64,000 nt of DNA, from the NCBI GenBank assembly GCA_036844945.1, contig DAIUEV010000010.1, positions 1-64,000 on the forward strand, read 5' to 3'. Shown in pieces: positions 33,557 to 43,393 of the stretch. The DNA is from Palsa-461 sp036844945 (GTDB lineage: Bacteria > Actinomycetota > Acidimicrobiia > Acidimicrobiales > RAAP-2). Positions within the stretch are counted from its first letter, which is position 1. Each line of letters begins with the position of its first letter. The notes beneath the pieces were generated by a model, which was given only the letters and a program-made list of their open reading frames with translations, was not told the origin of the DNA and did no database searches. The position numbers and the translations under genes were made by a program.

Positions 33557-35770
33557 TCAACCGTGCGACGGGCCGGTCGTCGTGGTGGTCGTGGTCGACG
33601 ATCTCGGGGCCGCGGGGGTGTTCGGCGCCGTCGCGGCTTGGGAGGGCGGGCTGTTCGGGGTGGGGAGGTGGACCGCTCCGATCGGGTTCTTCACCAGGTA
33701 GTTGAAGATGTTGATGACGCCCGGGGCGGCGGCCGAGGCGCCGTAGCCACCGTGGGCGACGACCATCAGGACGACGTACTGGGGGTTCGGGATCGGGCCG
33801 AACGCCACGAACCACGCATTGGGCTCGTCCACCCCCCTGTTGCAGGTGCCGCTGCAGGTGTCGGCGGTGCCGGTCTTCCCGGCGATCTGGTAGGAGCCCA
33901 GGCTGAACCCCGCGTACTGGCGGAAGGCGCCCGAGGCGGTGCCGCTCTCGACGACGCCCTCCAGCCCCTGGAGGATCGCCCCGTAGTCGGCCGGCGGGAT
34001 CGAGACATGGCCGGTCACCCGTGGCTGGATCCGCTTCACCACCCGGTCGGTCCCCGGGTTGATGATCCCTGCCCCCACCTCGGGCTGATAGCGAGTGCCG
34101 CCATTGGCAAAGGTGGCGTACGCGTTGGTGAGCTCGAGCGGGGTCACCACCGTGGCCCCCTGCCCGAACGCCATCTCGATGTTGTCGCCGGCGTACCAGG
34201 TGGTGTTGGGGAACGCGGCCGGGGCCTCCTTGTGCAGGAGCTGGCGCTCGGGCTGGCTGTCGACCCGGCCCTGGGCCTCGTTGGGCAGGTCGATGCCGGT
34301 CACCTGATCGAGCCCGTAGCCGTCCGCCATGTTCTGGATGGGGGTCGATCCGAACCGCGTCGTGTTGTCGTAGAAGTCGTCGCCGAGGCTGTAGAAGTAG
34401 AAGTCGTCCGAGATCGTAAGCGCGTTAACGAGGTTGACCTCGCCGGCACCCAGGGCCTCGGCGTCCTTGAAGGCACATCCGGGACTGGCGAAGTTGGGGT
34501 GACATCCGTTCGCCGTGTAGGTCCCGGTGTCGTCGATGTAGGTCCCGGGATTGATGAGCCCGTCCTTCAGCGCCGCGGTCGCGGTGACGAGCTTGAAGGT
34601 GGAGCCGGGGGTGAAGAGGCCCTGGATCGCGTCGTTGTTGAGCGGGCAGCCCGAGGTCGCGCTGCATTGCGTGGTGAGAGAGTTGTAGTTGGCGGGCGAG
34701 ATGCCCCCGACCCACTCGTTCAGGTTGTACGTCGGGTACGAGGCCATGGCGACGATGGCGCCGGTGTTGACGTTCTCGACGATCGCCGCTCCGTCGGTGG
34801 CCGCCGGGTACAGGTTGGTGCTCTTGTCCTGGATGTTGCGGTCGGCCTCGATGTCGGCCTGCAGCGCCGACTGGACCTCCTCCTGCAGGTTGGTGTCGAG
34901 GTTGGTCACGAGGACGTCCCCCTCCTGGGGCGCGGACTTGTGCAGCGTGCCGACCACTTGGTTGGCGGCGTTGACCGAGAGCTCGTCCTTGCCGTCCACC
35001 CCGCGCAGCAGCTGCTCGTACTCGTGCTCGAGCCCGCTCTGGCCGACCTGGCTCGAGGGCTGGTAGCCGGCGTTCGGGTTCTCCTTCAGCTCCAGCGCCG
35101 AGATCGGGCCCACGTAGCCGAGCACGTGGGTCGCGGTGGTGCCGCCCTGGGGGTAGGTGCGCACCGAGGTCTGCTGCACGCTCACCCCCGGGAACTCGGA
35201 CTGGTGTTCGTCGAGGTACTGGATGGTGGCCATCGGCGCGCCGGTGAGCACCGGGACGGGCTGGTAGACGCTGTACTGGGAGTCCTTGAGCGCCGTGGTG
35301 ATCTGGGCCGGCGTCTCGCCGACCAGCGCGGCCACCTTCGCGATGATGGCCGGGTCGACCGCCGCCTCATAGCGCGACAGCACGATCTGCTCTTCGATCT
35401 GGTCCCCGACGAGCACCACCCCGTTGCGGTCGAGGATCTGGCCCCGGGCGGCGGGCACGGCCACCACCCGGACGGTGTTGTGGGCCACGGCCGCGCTGGC
35501 AGTCCTCTGGCCGATGACCTGGAGGTCCCAGAGGCGCAGCACCATCGTGGCGAACAGGCCGAGGAAGAGCAGCCCGATCACCCCCATCCGCACATTCGGT
35601 CGGGAGGGGACCTCCTGGGGGGACGCGACGAGCGCGCCGACATTCACGCTCCGCCGGGGCCGCATCCGCGGGCTCCGCCGCACCCGGCGGGGCGGGCGCA
35701 GCGCGGAGGCCGCCGGGCGCATGAACCGGCGCTTGCGCCCGGTAGGACGCCAGATGGAACGCCGGCTCAC
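33557..35770 (-). CDS. mrdA: Penicillin-binding protein 2 (elongation transpeptidase)
   Basis: Cross-links peptidoglycan during lateral elongation with RodA and MreBCD. The 737 residues have an Arg-rich cytosolic tail (1-60), one membrane anchor (61-80), a PBP dimer domain (about 105-260) and the transpeptidase domain. That domain has S390-TFK in TPGSTFKL, S454-DD (the SxD form usual in PBP2) and K632-TG in AGKTGTAD. A Pro/Ala/Thr-rich extracellular tail ends the protein. Three close cysteine pairs (369/375, 423/432, 639/643) suggest disulfides. The ATG overlaps the mreD stop (ATGA). No rodA follows. Confidence 0.95.
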   Translation of the reverse strand: MSRRSIWRPTGRKRRFMRPAASALRPPRRVRRSPRMRPRRSVNVGALVASPQEVPSRPNVRMGVIGLLFLGLFATMVLRLWDLQVIGQRTASAAVAHNTVRVVAVPAARGQILDRNGVVLVGDQIEEQIVLSRYEAAVDPAIIAKVAALVGETPAQITTALKDSQYSVYQPVPVLTGAPMATIQYLDEHQSEFPGVSVQQTSVRTYPQGGTTATHVLGYVGPISALELKENPNAGYQPSSQVGQSGLEHEYEQLLRGVDGKDELSVNAANQVVGTLHKSAPQEGDVLVTNLDTNLQEEVQSALQADIEADRNIQDKSTNLYPAATDGAAIVENVNTGAIVAMASYPTYNLNEWVGGISPANYNSLTTQCSATSGCPLNNDAIQGLFTPGSTFKLVTATAALKDGLINPGTYIDDTGTYTANGCHPNFASPGCAFKDAEALGAGEVNLVNALTISDDFYFYSLGDDFYDNTTRFGSTPIQNMADGYGLDQVTGIDLPNEAQGRVDSQPERQLLHKEAPAAFPNTTWYAGDNIEMAFGQGATVVTPLELTNAYATFANGGTRYQPEVGAGIINPGTDRVVKRIQPRVTGHVSIPPADYGAILQGLEGVVESGTASGAFRQYAGFSLGSYQIAGKTGTADTCSGTCNRGVDEPNAWFVAFGPIPNPQYVVLMVVAHGGYGASAAAPGVINIFNYLVKNPIGAVHLPTPNSPPSQAATAPNTPAAPRSSTTTTTTTGPSHG

Positions 35771-36306
35771 GGCGCGTCACCCGTGACGAGTGACCCCCGC
35801 CAGGCGGAGCCTGAAACCTCCTGACCGAAGGCCCAGTTGCAAGCCCGGACGAGCGGGTAGCTGGCCAGTGCGTTGGCCAGTGCGACCACCCCGACCACCG
35901 CACCGAGGCCGGCCGTCAACATGTCGGGCTGGCCGAGGATCGTCCCGAACACCGCGAACATGATGACCCCGATCGCGCTGCCGAGGGCCGCGACCCCTGG
36001 GAGGAAGAGCGGGTTGGTCCGGTCCACCCCGGAGGCCGCGAGCTGCCCGGCGGCGGTGCCGATTGCCGTCCCGACCAGGGCACTCAGGCCGAACGGGGTC
36101 GGGAGGAACAGATCGAGCGCGATCCCCGAGAAGAATCCGATGAGCGCCCCACGTTGAGTCCCGCCGGCCAGGCCGGCGGTCACGGCCAGCCCGACGATCA
36201 GGTCCGGATGGGCGCCGCCGATGCGGATGTCGAGAACCACCGTGAGCTGCAATGTGAGCACCACGAGGAGCAGCAGCAGAGCCCGAGGAATCTCCTTGCC
36301 GGTCAC
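35767..36306 (-). CDS. mreD: Rod shape-determining membrane protein MreD
   Basis: Integral membrane protein of the elongasome. The 179 residues are mostly hydrophobic with five to six predicted spans (starting ALLLLLVVLTLQLTVVLDIRI, and GAHPDLIVGLAVTAGLAGG). The ATPDLL/HPDL-type motif after the first span is characteristic of MreD. It overlaps mreC upstream and mrdA downstream by four bases each, so mreC-mreD-mrdA form a tightly coupled unit. Confidence 0.92.
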   Translation of the reverse strand: MTGKEIPRALLLLLVVLTLQLTVVLDIRIGGAHPDLIVGLAVTAGLAGGTQRGALIGFFSGIALDLFLPTPFGLSALVGTAIGTAAGQLAASGVDRTNPLFLPGVAALGSAIGVIMFAVFGTILGQPDMLTAGLGAVVGVVALANALASYPLVRACNWAFGQEVSGSAWRGSLVTGDAP

Positions 36307-37142
36307 AGGGGCGGCTCCGACTGGACCACATCGACGAACGCCAGCTGGCTCAGGTCGGCGAGCGGGGTCATCGTGACGACCATCGACGCGGTTCCGACCG
36401 TCGAGCGGAACGAATGGATCACCCCGACGGGGATCCCGGCCGGAAACGCACCGCCCTGGAGGCCGTTCGTGTACATCTTCTCGCCCTTGTGCAGCGGCGT
36501 TTGGGCCGGGATGTACTCGACCGACAACGGGCTCCCTGCCCCTTGGCCAAAGACCTGCGCGTAGATCTGGTTGCTCGGCCCGAACGCCACGCCGACCGAG
36601 GAGCCGCTGTCGGTGAGCAACTGCACTTGGGCGGTGCTGTGGCTGGCTTCGATGACCCGTCCGACCAGGCCGCCGGCGCCCACGACCGGCTCACCGACGG
36701 TCACGCCATCGCCGCGGCCCTTCGAGATGGTGATGTCGGCGTCGAAGCCCGAGAGGTTGAAGTTGATCATCTGGGCGGTCACGGTCTTCGCGTCGGGCAG
36801 GAACGCGAGGTGATCGAGCGCGCGCAGCTCGCGCTCCTGCTTGGCCAGCCCCTGGGTCTCGCGCAACTGCAGCTCGAGACTTCCGATCGTCGCCTGTAGC
36901 CGTTGGTTCTCGGCCTGGAGAGCGCCGTAGTGCACCGAGCCGGCGAAGAAGTCGCCGATCGGTCGCAGGATGTCGTTGACCCCGGCGATGAGCGGGGAGA
37001 AGACATCGTGGGCGACTGATTTCAGGCCCGAGGTGAGGTGGTTGGTCCCGCTACGTTCGTCGAAGGTGATGAGGGTCACCGAGACGAGCACCAGCACGGC
37101 GACCATGACCAATGTGCGGCGAGAACGCCGCGGCCCAGCCAC
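36303..37142 (-). CDS. mreC: Cell shape-determining protein MreC
   Basis: Bitopic protein linking MreB to the periplasmic synthesis machinery. The 279 residues have a basic start (MAGPRRSRRTL), a membrane anchor (about 10-28), a coiled-coil stretch (about 75-115, LQAENQRLQATIGSLELQLRETQGLAKQERELRAL) and the MreC beta domains (FDADITISKGRGDGVTVGEPVVGAGGLVGRV, VEYIPAQTPLHKGEKMYTNGLQGGAFPAGIPVG). All typical elements are present. It starts 21 bp after mreB. Confidence 0.94.
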   Translation of the reverse strand: MAGPRRSRRTLVMVAVLVLVSVTLITFDERSGTNHLTSGLKSVAHDVFSPLIAGVNDILRPIGDFFAGSVHYGALQAENQRLQATIGSLELQLRETQGLAKQERELRALDHLAFLPDAKTVTAQMINFNLSGFDADITISKGRGDGVTVGEPVVGAGGLVGRVIEASHSTAQVQLLTDSGSSVGVAFGPSNQIYAQVFGQGAGSPLSVEYIPAQTPLHKGEKMYTNGLQGGAFPAGIPVGVIHSFRSTVGTASMVVTMTPLADLSQLAFVDVVQSEPPL

Positions 37143-37163
37143 GCCCTCGAATCACCCGCCGGA

Positions 37164-38195
37164 TCAGCGGGATGACGAAGTGATCAGAACCTGCTTGAGA
37201 GCCTCGAACTCCTCGAGGCACTGACCACTCCCGATCGCCACACAGTTCAGCGGGTCCCTGGCCACGACGATCGGCATCCCGGTCTCATGCTGGAGCCGGG
37301 CGTCTAGTCCGTGCAGCAGCGAACCACCGCCGGTGAGCACCACGCCCTGCTCCATGAGGTCGGCCGCGAGCTCCGGCGGGGTGCGGTCGAGCGTCGTCTT
37401 CACCGCGTCGATGATGGCGCTGACCGGCTCCTCGATCGCCCGGCGGATGTCTTCGGTCGAAACGATCACCGTCTTCGGCAGACCGCTCAGCAGGTCGCGG
37501 CCACGGATCTCGGCGTGCAGCTCCTCCTCGAGCGGGTAGGCCGAGCCGAGGGTGATCTTGATCTCCTCGGCGGTGCGCTCACCGAGAGCGAGGCTGAACT
37601 CCTTCTTCACGAATGCCACGATCGCCTCGTCGAGCTCGTCGCCGCCGATCCGGATCGATTGCGACGTCACGATGCCGCCGAGCGAGATGACCGCGACCTC
37701 GGTGGTCCCACCACCGATGTCGACCACCATGTTGCCGGTGGGCTCGTGCACGGGCAGGCCGGCACCGATTGCAGCGGCCATCGGCTCCTCGATGATGTAG
37801 GCCTTGCGCGCGCCCGCGTACTCCGCAGCCTCCATGACGGCTCGTTGCTCCACGCCGGTGATGCCCGAGGGCACGCAGATCACCATGCGCGGCTTCGCGA
37901 AACGGCGCTGGTGCACGCGATGGATGAAGTAGCGGAGCATCTTCTCGCAGATCTCGAAGTCCGCGATCACCCCGTCCTTCAACGGCCGGATGGCCTGGAT
38001 GTTGCTGGGCGTGCGCCCGATCATGCGCTTCGCCTCGGCCCCGACCGCGAGCGGGCGGCCATCCTTCACGTCGACGGCGACCACCGAGGGCTCGTTGAGG
38101 ATGATGCCGCGCCCACGGACGTAGACGAGGGTGTTCGCCGTGCCGAGATCGACCGCCATGTCGCGTCCGAGCAGGAACAGGCGATTGTCAGGCAT
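37164..38195 (-). CDS. mreB: Rod shape-determining actin MreB
   Basis: Bacterial actin that organises lateral wall synthesis. The 343-residue product from the ATG at 38195 begins PDNRLFLLGRDMAVDLGTANTLVYV (phosphate-1 loop). Other actin motifs are VPSGITGVEQRAVMEAAEYAGARKAYIIEEP, the phosphate-2 loop MVVDIGGGTTEVAVISLGG, and the adenosine motif GVVLTGGGSLLHGLDARL. This start is preferred to an upstream ATG at 38249 because it has GGGGA at good spacing and gives the usual family length. It is the head of mreB-mreC-mreD-mrdA. Confidence 0.96.
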   Translation of the reverse strand: MPDNRLFLLGRDMAVDLGTANTLVYVRGRGIILNEPSVVAVDVKDGRPLAVGAEAKRMIGRTPSNIQAIRPLKDGVIADFEICEKMLRYFIHRVHQRRFAKPRMVICVPSGITGVEQRAVMEAAEYAGARKAYIIEEPMAAAIGAGLPVHEPTGNMVVDIGGGTTEVAVISLGGIVTSQSIRIGGDELDEAIVAFVKKEFSLALGERTAEEIKITLGSAYPLEEELHAEIRGRDLLSGLPKTVIVSTEDIRRAIEEPVSAIIDAVKTTLDRTPPELAADLMEQGVVLTGGGSLLHGLDARLQHETGMPIVVARDPLNCVAIGSGQCLEEFEALKQVLITSSSR

Positions 38196-38490
38196 CGGGT
38201 CTCGTTCCCCCTCGGCGGAGTAGCGACTCGCGGCCGTCACAGCCGTCACGTCGGTCGGCCAAGGCTACGGGAACGGCGCATGGGCGCACAAGGCCGCCGA
38301 ATGTCCCCCGACAGGTGGAACGCAGCGGCAATTAGAACAACAGCAGTGTAACTCGCGTTCGGGGGCCTTCGGTGGGCACAAATCCGCTCGTTGGGCCCCG
38401 CCGGCACGCTCCGCCCCCTCCGAAGCCGTTCGCCCAGGTGGGGCCCCTTGGAGGCACCCACTAGGTTGCGGCGGAAGGGGGTGACATGCC
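38196..38490. other. Intergenic region between mreB and the MetE-like gene
   Basis: This 295-bp stretch separates two divergent genes and contains no convincing reading frame. It is slightly less GC-rich in the middle (38325-38355). On the minus strand TACACT (38345-38350), the same hexamer as before rpsB, is a candidate -10 for mreB about 150 bases before its ATG, with no clear -35. On the plus strand a GGAAGGGGG lies about 8-16 bases before the MetE-like ATG and serves as its ribosome site. Confidence 0.45.
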
Positions 38491-39606
38491 ATGGCGAACG
38501 AACGTCCGCCGTTCCGGGCCGACCACGTGGGCAGCCTGCTCCGGCCCCCCGCCCTCCTCGCCGCCCGGGAGCAGCACGCCGCCGGGGCGATCTCGGCCGA
38601 CGAGCTGAGCGCCGCCGAGGACGAGGCGATCCGGGACGCGGTCGTCATGCAGGAGTCGGTGGGGCTCCGATCGGCCACCGACGGCGAGTACCGCCGGGCG
38701 TCGTGGCACATGGATTTCATCTACCAACTCGGCGGCATCGAGCGCACCGAGGGCACCATCTCGGTCGCGTTCCGCAACGAGAAGGAGACGCTCTCGTTCA
38801 CCCCGTCGGGGCTCGCGGTGAACGCCCCGGTGCATCTCGACCACCCGATCTTCGCCTCCGCCTTCGTGTCGCTGGCCTCGATGGTGACCGCGGCCACGCC
38901 CAAGCTGACGATCCCCTCGCCGAGCATGGTCCACTACCGGGGCGGCCGGGCCGCCATCGACGAGACGGTCTACCCCGACCTCGAGGCGTTCTGGTCGGAC
39001 CTCGCCGCGGCGTACCGCGCCGAGGTGGCCGCGCTCGCGGAGCTCGGTTGCACCTACCTCCAGTTCGACGACACGAGCCTCGCCTACCTGAACGACCCCG
39101 AGCAGCGGGCCTACATCGCGGGGCAGGGCGGCGACCCCGACCACCAACACGAGACCTACATCGACACGATCAATGCCGCGATCGCCGCCAAACCAGCGAC
39201 GATGTCCATCACGACCCACATGTGCCGTGGGAACTTCCGCTCGTCATGGGCGGCGGAGGGGGGCTACGACTTCGTCGCCGAGGCGCTGTTCGGGCGACTC
39301 AACGTCGACGGCTTCTTCTTGGAGTTCGACGACGAGCGCTCCGGCGGGTTCGAGCCGCTGCGGTTCGTGCCACCGGGCAAGAAGGTCGTGCTCGGGCTGG
39401 TCACGACGAAGCGCGGCAAGCTCGAGCGCAAGGACGAGCTCAAGAGGCGGATCGACGACGCGGCCCGCTTCGTCCCGCTCGACCAACTGTGCCTCTCACC
39501 GCAGTGCGGCTTCTCCTCGACCGTCGAGGGCAACGTCCTCAGTGCGGACGAGCAGCGGGCGAAGCTGGCGCTGATCGTCGAGGTCGCCGACGAGGTGTGG
39601 GGGTAG
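38491..39606 (+). CDS. MetE C-terminal-like (YxjG/YxjH family) methyltransferase
   Basis: Cobalamin-independent methionine-synthase-like enzyme of the single-domain YxjG type. The 371 residues form a TIM barrel with RADHVGSLLRPP at the start, PSPSMVHYRGG, YLQFDDTSLAYL, the zinc His/Cys in SITTHMCRGNFRSSW and the zinc Cys in CLSPQCGFSS. It lacks the N-terminal domain that MetE uses to hold methyltetrahydrofolate polyglutamate, so the methyl donor may differ. It stands alone between mreB and ndk and interrupts the usual ndk-mreB order. Confidence 0.88.
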   Translation: MANERPPFRADHVGSLLRPPALLAAREQHAAGAISADELSAAEDEAIRDAVVMQESVGLRSATDGEYRRASWHMDFIYQLGGIERTEGTISVAFRNEKETLSFTPSGLAVNAPVHLDHPIFASAFVSLASMVTAATPKLTIPSPSMVHYRGGRAAIDETVYPDLEAFWSDLAAAYRAEVAALAELGCTYLQFDDTSLAYLNDPEQRAYIAGQGGDPDHQHETYIDTINAAIAAKPATMSITTHMCRGNFRSSWAAEGGYDFVAEALFGRLNVDGFFLEFDDERSGGFEPLRFVPPGKKVVLGLVTTKRGKLERKDELKRRIDDAARFVPLDQLCLSPQCGFSSTVEGNVLSADEQRAKLALIVEVADEVWG

Positions 39607-39616
39607 ACCGACCGGA

Positions 39617-40027
39617 TCAGGCGAGGTCGGGGAAGAACAGCGCGATCTCCCGGGCGGCCGACTGGGGCGAGTCCGACCCGTGGACGAGGTTGTCGGGCAG
39701 CTCGGTCCCGAGGTCGCCGCGGATCGTGCCGGGGGCCGCCTTCTTCGGGTCGGTCTCTCCCATCAGGCCCCGCACCACCGCATGGGCGCCCTCGGGGCCC
39801 TCGACGAGCGCCACGAGTGAGGGCGAGCGGGTGATGAACTCGAGCAGTTCGCCGAAGAAGGGCTTCCCCCGGTGCTCCTCGTAGTGGCGTTCGGCCACCT
39901 CGAGGGGCATCTGGCGCAGCTCGGCGGCGACGAACCGCATGCCCTTGGCCTCCAAGCGGGCGAGGATCTCGCCCACGAGGCCGCGCTCGACCGCGTCGGG
40001 CTTGATGATCACGAGCGTCCGTTCCAC
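39617..40027 (-). CDS. ndk: Nucleoside diphosphate kinase
   Basis: Transfers gamma-phosphate between nucleoside di- and triphosphates. The 136 residues have IIKPDAVERGLVGEIL, FFGELLEFITRSPSLVALVEG, GLMGETDPKKAAPGTIRGD and the active-site His in NLVHGSDSPQSA. Length is standard. The start is a GTG at 40027 directly after a stable hairpin whose loop carries the only SD-like bases (see 40030-40049). It follows folC by 45 bp and is the last gene of tig-clpP-clpX-folC-ndk. Confidence 0.97.
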   Translation of the reverse strand: MERTLVIIKPDAVERGLVGEILARLEAKGMRFVAAELRQMPLEVAERHYEEHRGKPFFGELLEFITRSPSLVALVEGPEGAHAVVRGLMGETDPKKAAPGTIRGDLGTELPDNLVHGSDSPQSAAREIALFFPDLA

Positions 40028-40029
40028 GA

Positions 40030-40049
40030 GTGCTGGACCCTACCAGCAC
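40030..40049 (-). promoter_or_regulatory. Hairpin over the ndk ribosome-binding region
   Basis: On the minus strand GTGCTGG, loop TAGGGT, CCAGCAC forms a perfect 7-bp stem that ends two bases before the ndk GTG start. The weak SD-like AGGG lies in the loop. The structure could hold or hide the ribosome site and so control ndk translation, or it could be a folC terminator without a U-tract. The pairing is seen; the role is inferred. Confidence 0.5.
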
Positions 40050-40072
40050 GCCCCGCGCGTTCCGGGAGGCGG

Positions 40073-41407
40073 TCAGGTGCGGCGGGCCGCGTCGAGCAGC
40101 AGCTCTCGCGCGTCGGTCACCACGTAGAGCGAACCCGCCACGAGCAGCAGGCCGTCGTCGGGGACCTGCGGTTTCGCCATCGTCATCGCCTCCGCGACGC
40201 TGCCGGCGACGTCGGTGTCGAGGCCCAGCGCGCGGCCGGCCTCGGCCACCACGTCGGGCGCGATGGCACGCGGCGAGTCGGGGGCGCATGCGTACAGGGT
40301 CGAGATGCCGATCGGGGCGAGCGCCGCGAGCATCGCCATCGGATCGCGGCCCCGCAGCATCCCGATGACCGCGACCGTGGGCCCATCCACCCGGAACCCC
40401 TCGGTGACGGCGGTCGCCAGCGACTCCATGCCGGCCACGTTGTGCGCCCCGTCCACAAGGGTCAGCGGGTGGCGGCCGACGACCTCGAGGCGCCCCGGCA
40501 CCCGCACCCGGCCGAGTCCCTCCTCGACGACCGCCTCGTCGAGCGCCCGGCCGAAGAACGCCTCGGTGGCGGCCAGGGCGCAGGCCGCGTTCACCCCCTG
40601 GTGGGGGCCGTGCATCGAGACGAGCACCTCGCCGTAGGAGCCGCCCGGCGTCTGGATGTCGACGAGGCGTCCGCCGACCGCCAGCCGGTTGGACCGGCAC
40701 TCGAAGTCGCGTCCGGCCAGCCAGACGGCCTCGGCCCCGGCCTCGCGGGCGCGCTGCTCGATGATCGTCGCCAGGCCGGGGTGGCGCTCGCCGACCACGC
40801 ACGTCGACCCGGCCTTCACGATGCCCGCCTTGTCGACGGCGATGCCCTCGAGGGTGGGCCCGAGGATGTCGGTGTGGTCGTAGCTGACGTTGGTGATGAC
40901 GCTCACCTCTGACTCGACCACGTTGGTGGAGTCCCACGTCCCGCCCACCCCGACCTCGATGACCGCCGCGTCGACCGCGACGTCCGCGAACCAGCCGAAG
41001 GCCGCCGCGGTCAGCAGGTCGAACCTGCTCGGGCGGTCGGCCATCAGCGGCTCCAGGCCGGCCAGCGTCGACAGCACCGCGGCGAACGACTCGTCGTCGA
41101 TCGGCTCGCCGTTGCGGGCGATCCGCTCGTTGACCCGGCTCAGGTTCGGGCTCGTGTAGGTCCCGACCGAGAGGCCCATGGCCCCTATCAACGAGGTGGT
41201 CATCGCCGCGGTCGAGCCCTTCCCGTTGGTGCCGGTCAGGTGCACGAGCGGGTAGGTCCGTTCGGGGTTCCCGAGCAGGTGCACGAGCTCCCGCATCCGG
41301 TCGAGGGTGGGCAGCGCGCGCCGGCTCGGCGTCTTCGACTCGTAGTCGATGTGGCCGTCCAGCCAGGCGATCGCGTCGCCGACGGAGGAGAAGGGGATCT
41401 GTGTCAC
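40073..41407 (-). CDS. folC: Folylpolyglutamate synthase / dihydrofolate synthase
   Basis: Adds glutamate to folates and, in many bacteria, to dihydropteroate. The 444 residues have the Mur-ligase-like P-loop HLTGTNGKGSTAAM, the folate-site TSPNLSRVNERI, VIEVGVGGTWDSTNVV, SYDHTDILGPTLEGIAVDKAGIVK (with the carbamylated-Lys region), and LVDGAHNVAGMESLA in the C-terminal domain. It lies 24 bp after clpX. In Streptomyces a valS gene normally stands between clpX and folC; it is absent here. Confidence 0.95.
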   Translation of the reverse strand: MTQIPFSSVGDAIAWLDGHIDYESKTPSRRALPTLDRMRELVHLLGNPERTYPLVHLTGTNGKGSTAAMTTSLIGAMGLSVGTYTSPNLSRVNERIARNGEPIDDESFAAVLSTLAGLEPLMADRPSRFDLLTAAAFGWFADVAVDAAVIEVGVGGTWDSTNVVESEVSVITNVSYDHTDILGPTLEGIAVDKAGIVKAGSTCVVGERHPGLATIIEQRAREAGAEAVWLAGRDFECRSNRLAVGGRLVDIQTPGGSYGEVLVSMHGPHQGVNAACALAATEAFFGRALDEAVVEEGLGRVRVPGRLEVVGRHPLTLVDGAHNVAGMESLATAVTEGFRVDGPTVAVIGMLRGRDPMAMLAALAPIGISTLYACAPDSPRAIAPDVVAEAGRALGLDTDVAGSVAEAMTMAKPQVPDDGLLLVAGSLYVVTDARELLLDAARRT

Positions 41408-41431
41408 CGCCCACCCATGGTGGGCCGGAGC

Positions 41432-42706
<1,275 letters not shown>

Positions 42707-42751
42707 GCCTACCTCCCTCTAGACCCGGTCCCTGGGCCAGCCTGTTGGTTG

Positions 42752-43393
42752 CTACGCGGCGCCGACCGCTTCGAGCGGAGCGGCTTCTCTTGTGCTGATC
42801 ACCTCGTCGATGACCCCGTAGAGCACCGCCTCGTCGGCGGTCATCACGAAGTCGCGGTCCGTGTCCTTCCCCACCTTCTCGAGCGTCTGGCCGGTGTCGG
42901 CGGCGAGCATCTGGTTGAGCAGGTCGCGCATCCGGAGGATCTCGCGGGCCTGGAGCTCAATGTCGCTCGCCTGTCCCTCGGCACCGCCCCACGGCTGGTG
43001 GAGGAGGATCCGGGCGTGGGGAAGAGCGAAGCGCTTCCCCCGGGCCCCGGCCGCCAGCAGGACGGCGGCGGCCGACGCCGCCTGCCCGAAGCAGAAGGTC
43101 GACACGTCCGGCTTCAGGAACTTCATCGTGTCGTAGATCGCGAAAAGGGCGGTGATGTCACCGCCCGGAGAGTTGATGTAGAGGTGGATGTCCTTGTCCG
43201 GCTCCTCGGACTCCAAGAAGAGCAGCTGGGCGCAGACCAGGTTGGCGACCGTGTCGTCGATCGGGGTGCCGAGAAAGACGATCCGCTCCTTCAGGAGCCG
43301 GGAATAGAGGTCGTAGGCGCGCTCGCCGCGGTTGGACGACTCGACGACCGTTGGGACCAGGTAGTTCTGCGCGCGGAGGCGGCCGTCGGACAT
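42752..43393 (-). CDS. clpP: ATP-dependent Clp protease proteolytic subunit, ClpP2-like
   Basis: Serine protease barrel subunit. The 213 residues contain the catalytic Ser in FCFGQAASAAAVLLAAG, His in ALPHARILLHQP and Asp in GKDTDRDFVMTADEA, plus INSPGGDITALFAIYDTM. The ASAAAVLL form is that of actinobacterial ClpP2 rather than ClpP1 (ASMGQFLL). Only one clpP is present here, whereas most actinobacteria carry clpP1-clpP2 in tandem. Its ATG shares a base with the tig stop (TGATG). Confidence 0.96.
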   Translation of the reverse strand: MSDGRLRAQNYLVPTVVESSNRGERAYDLYSRLLKERIVFLGTPIDDTVANLVCAQLLFLESEEPDKDIHLYINSPGGDITALFAIYDTMKFLKPDVSTFCFGQAASAAAVLLAAGARGKRFALPHARILLHQPWGGAEGQASDIELQAREILRMRDLLNQMLAADTGQTLEKVGKDTDRDFVMTADEAVLYGVIDEVISTREAAPLEAVGAA

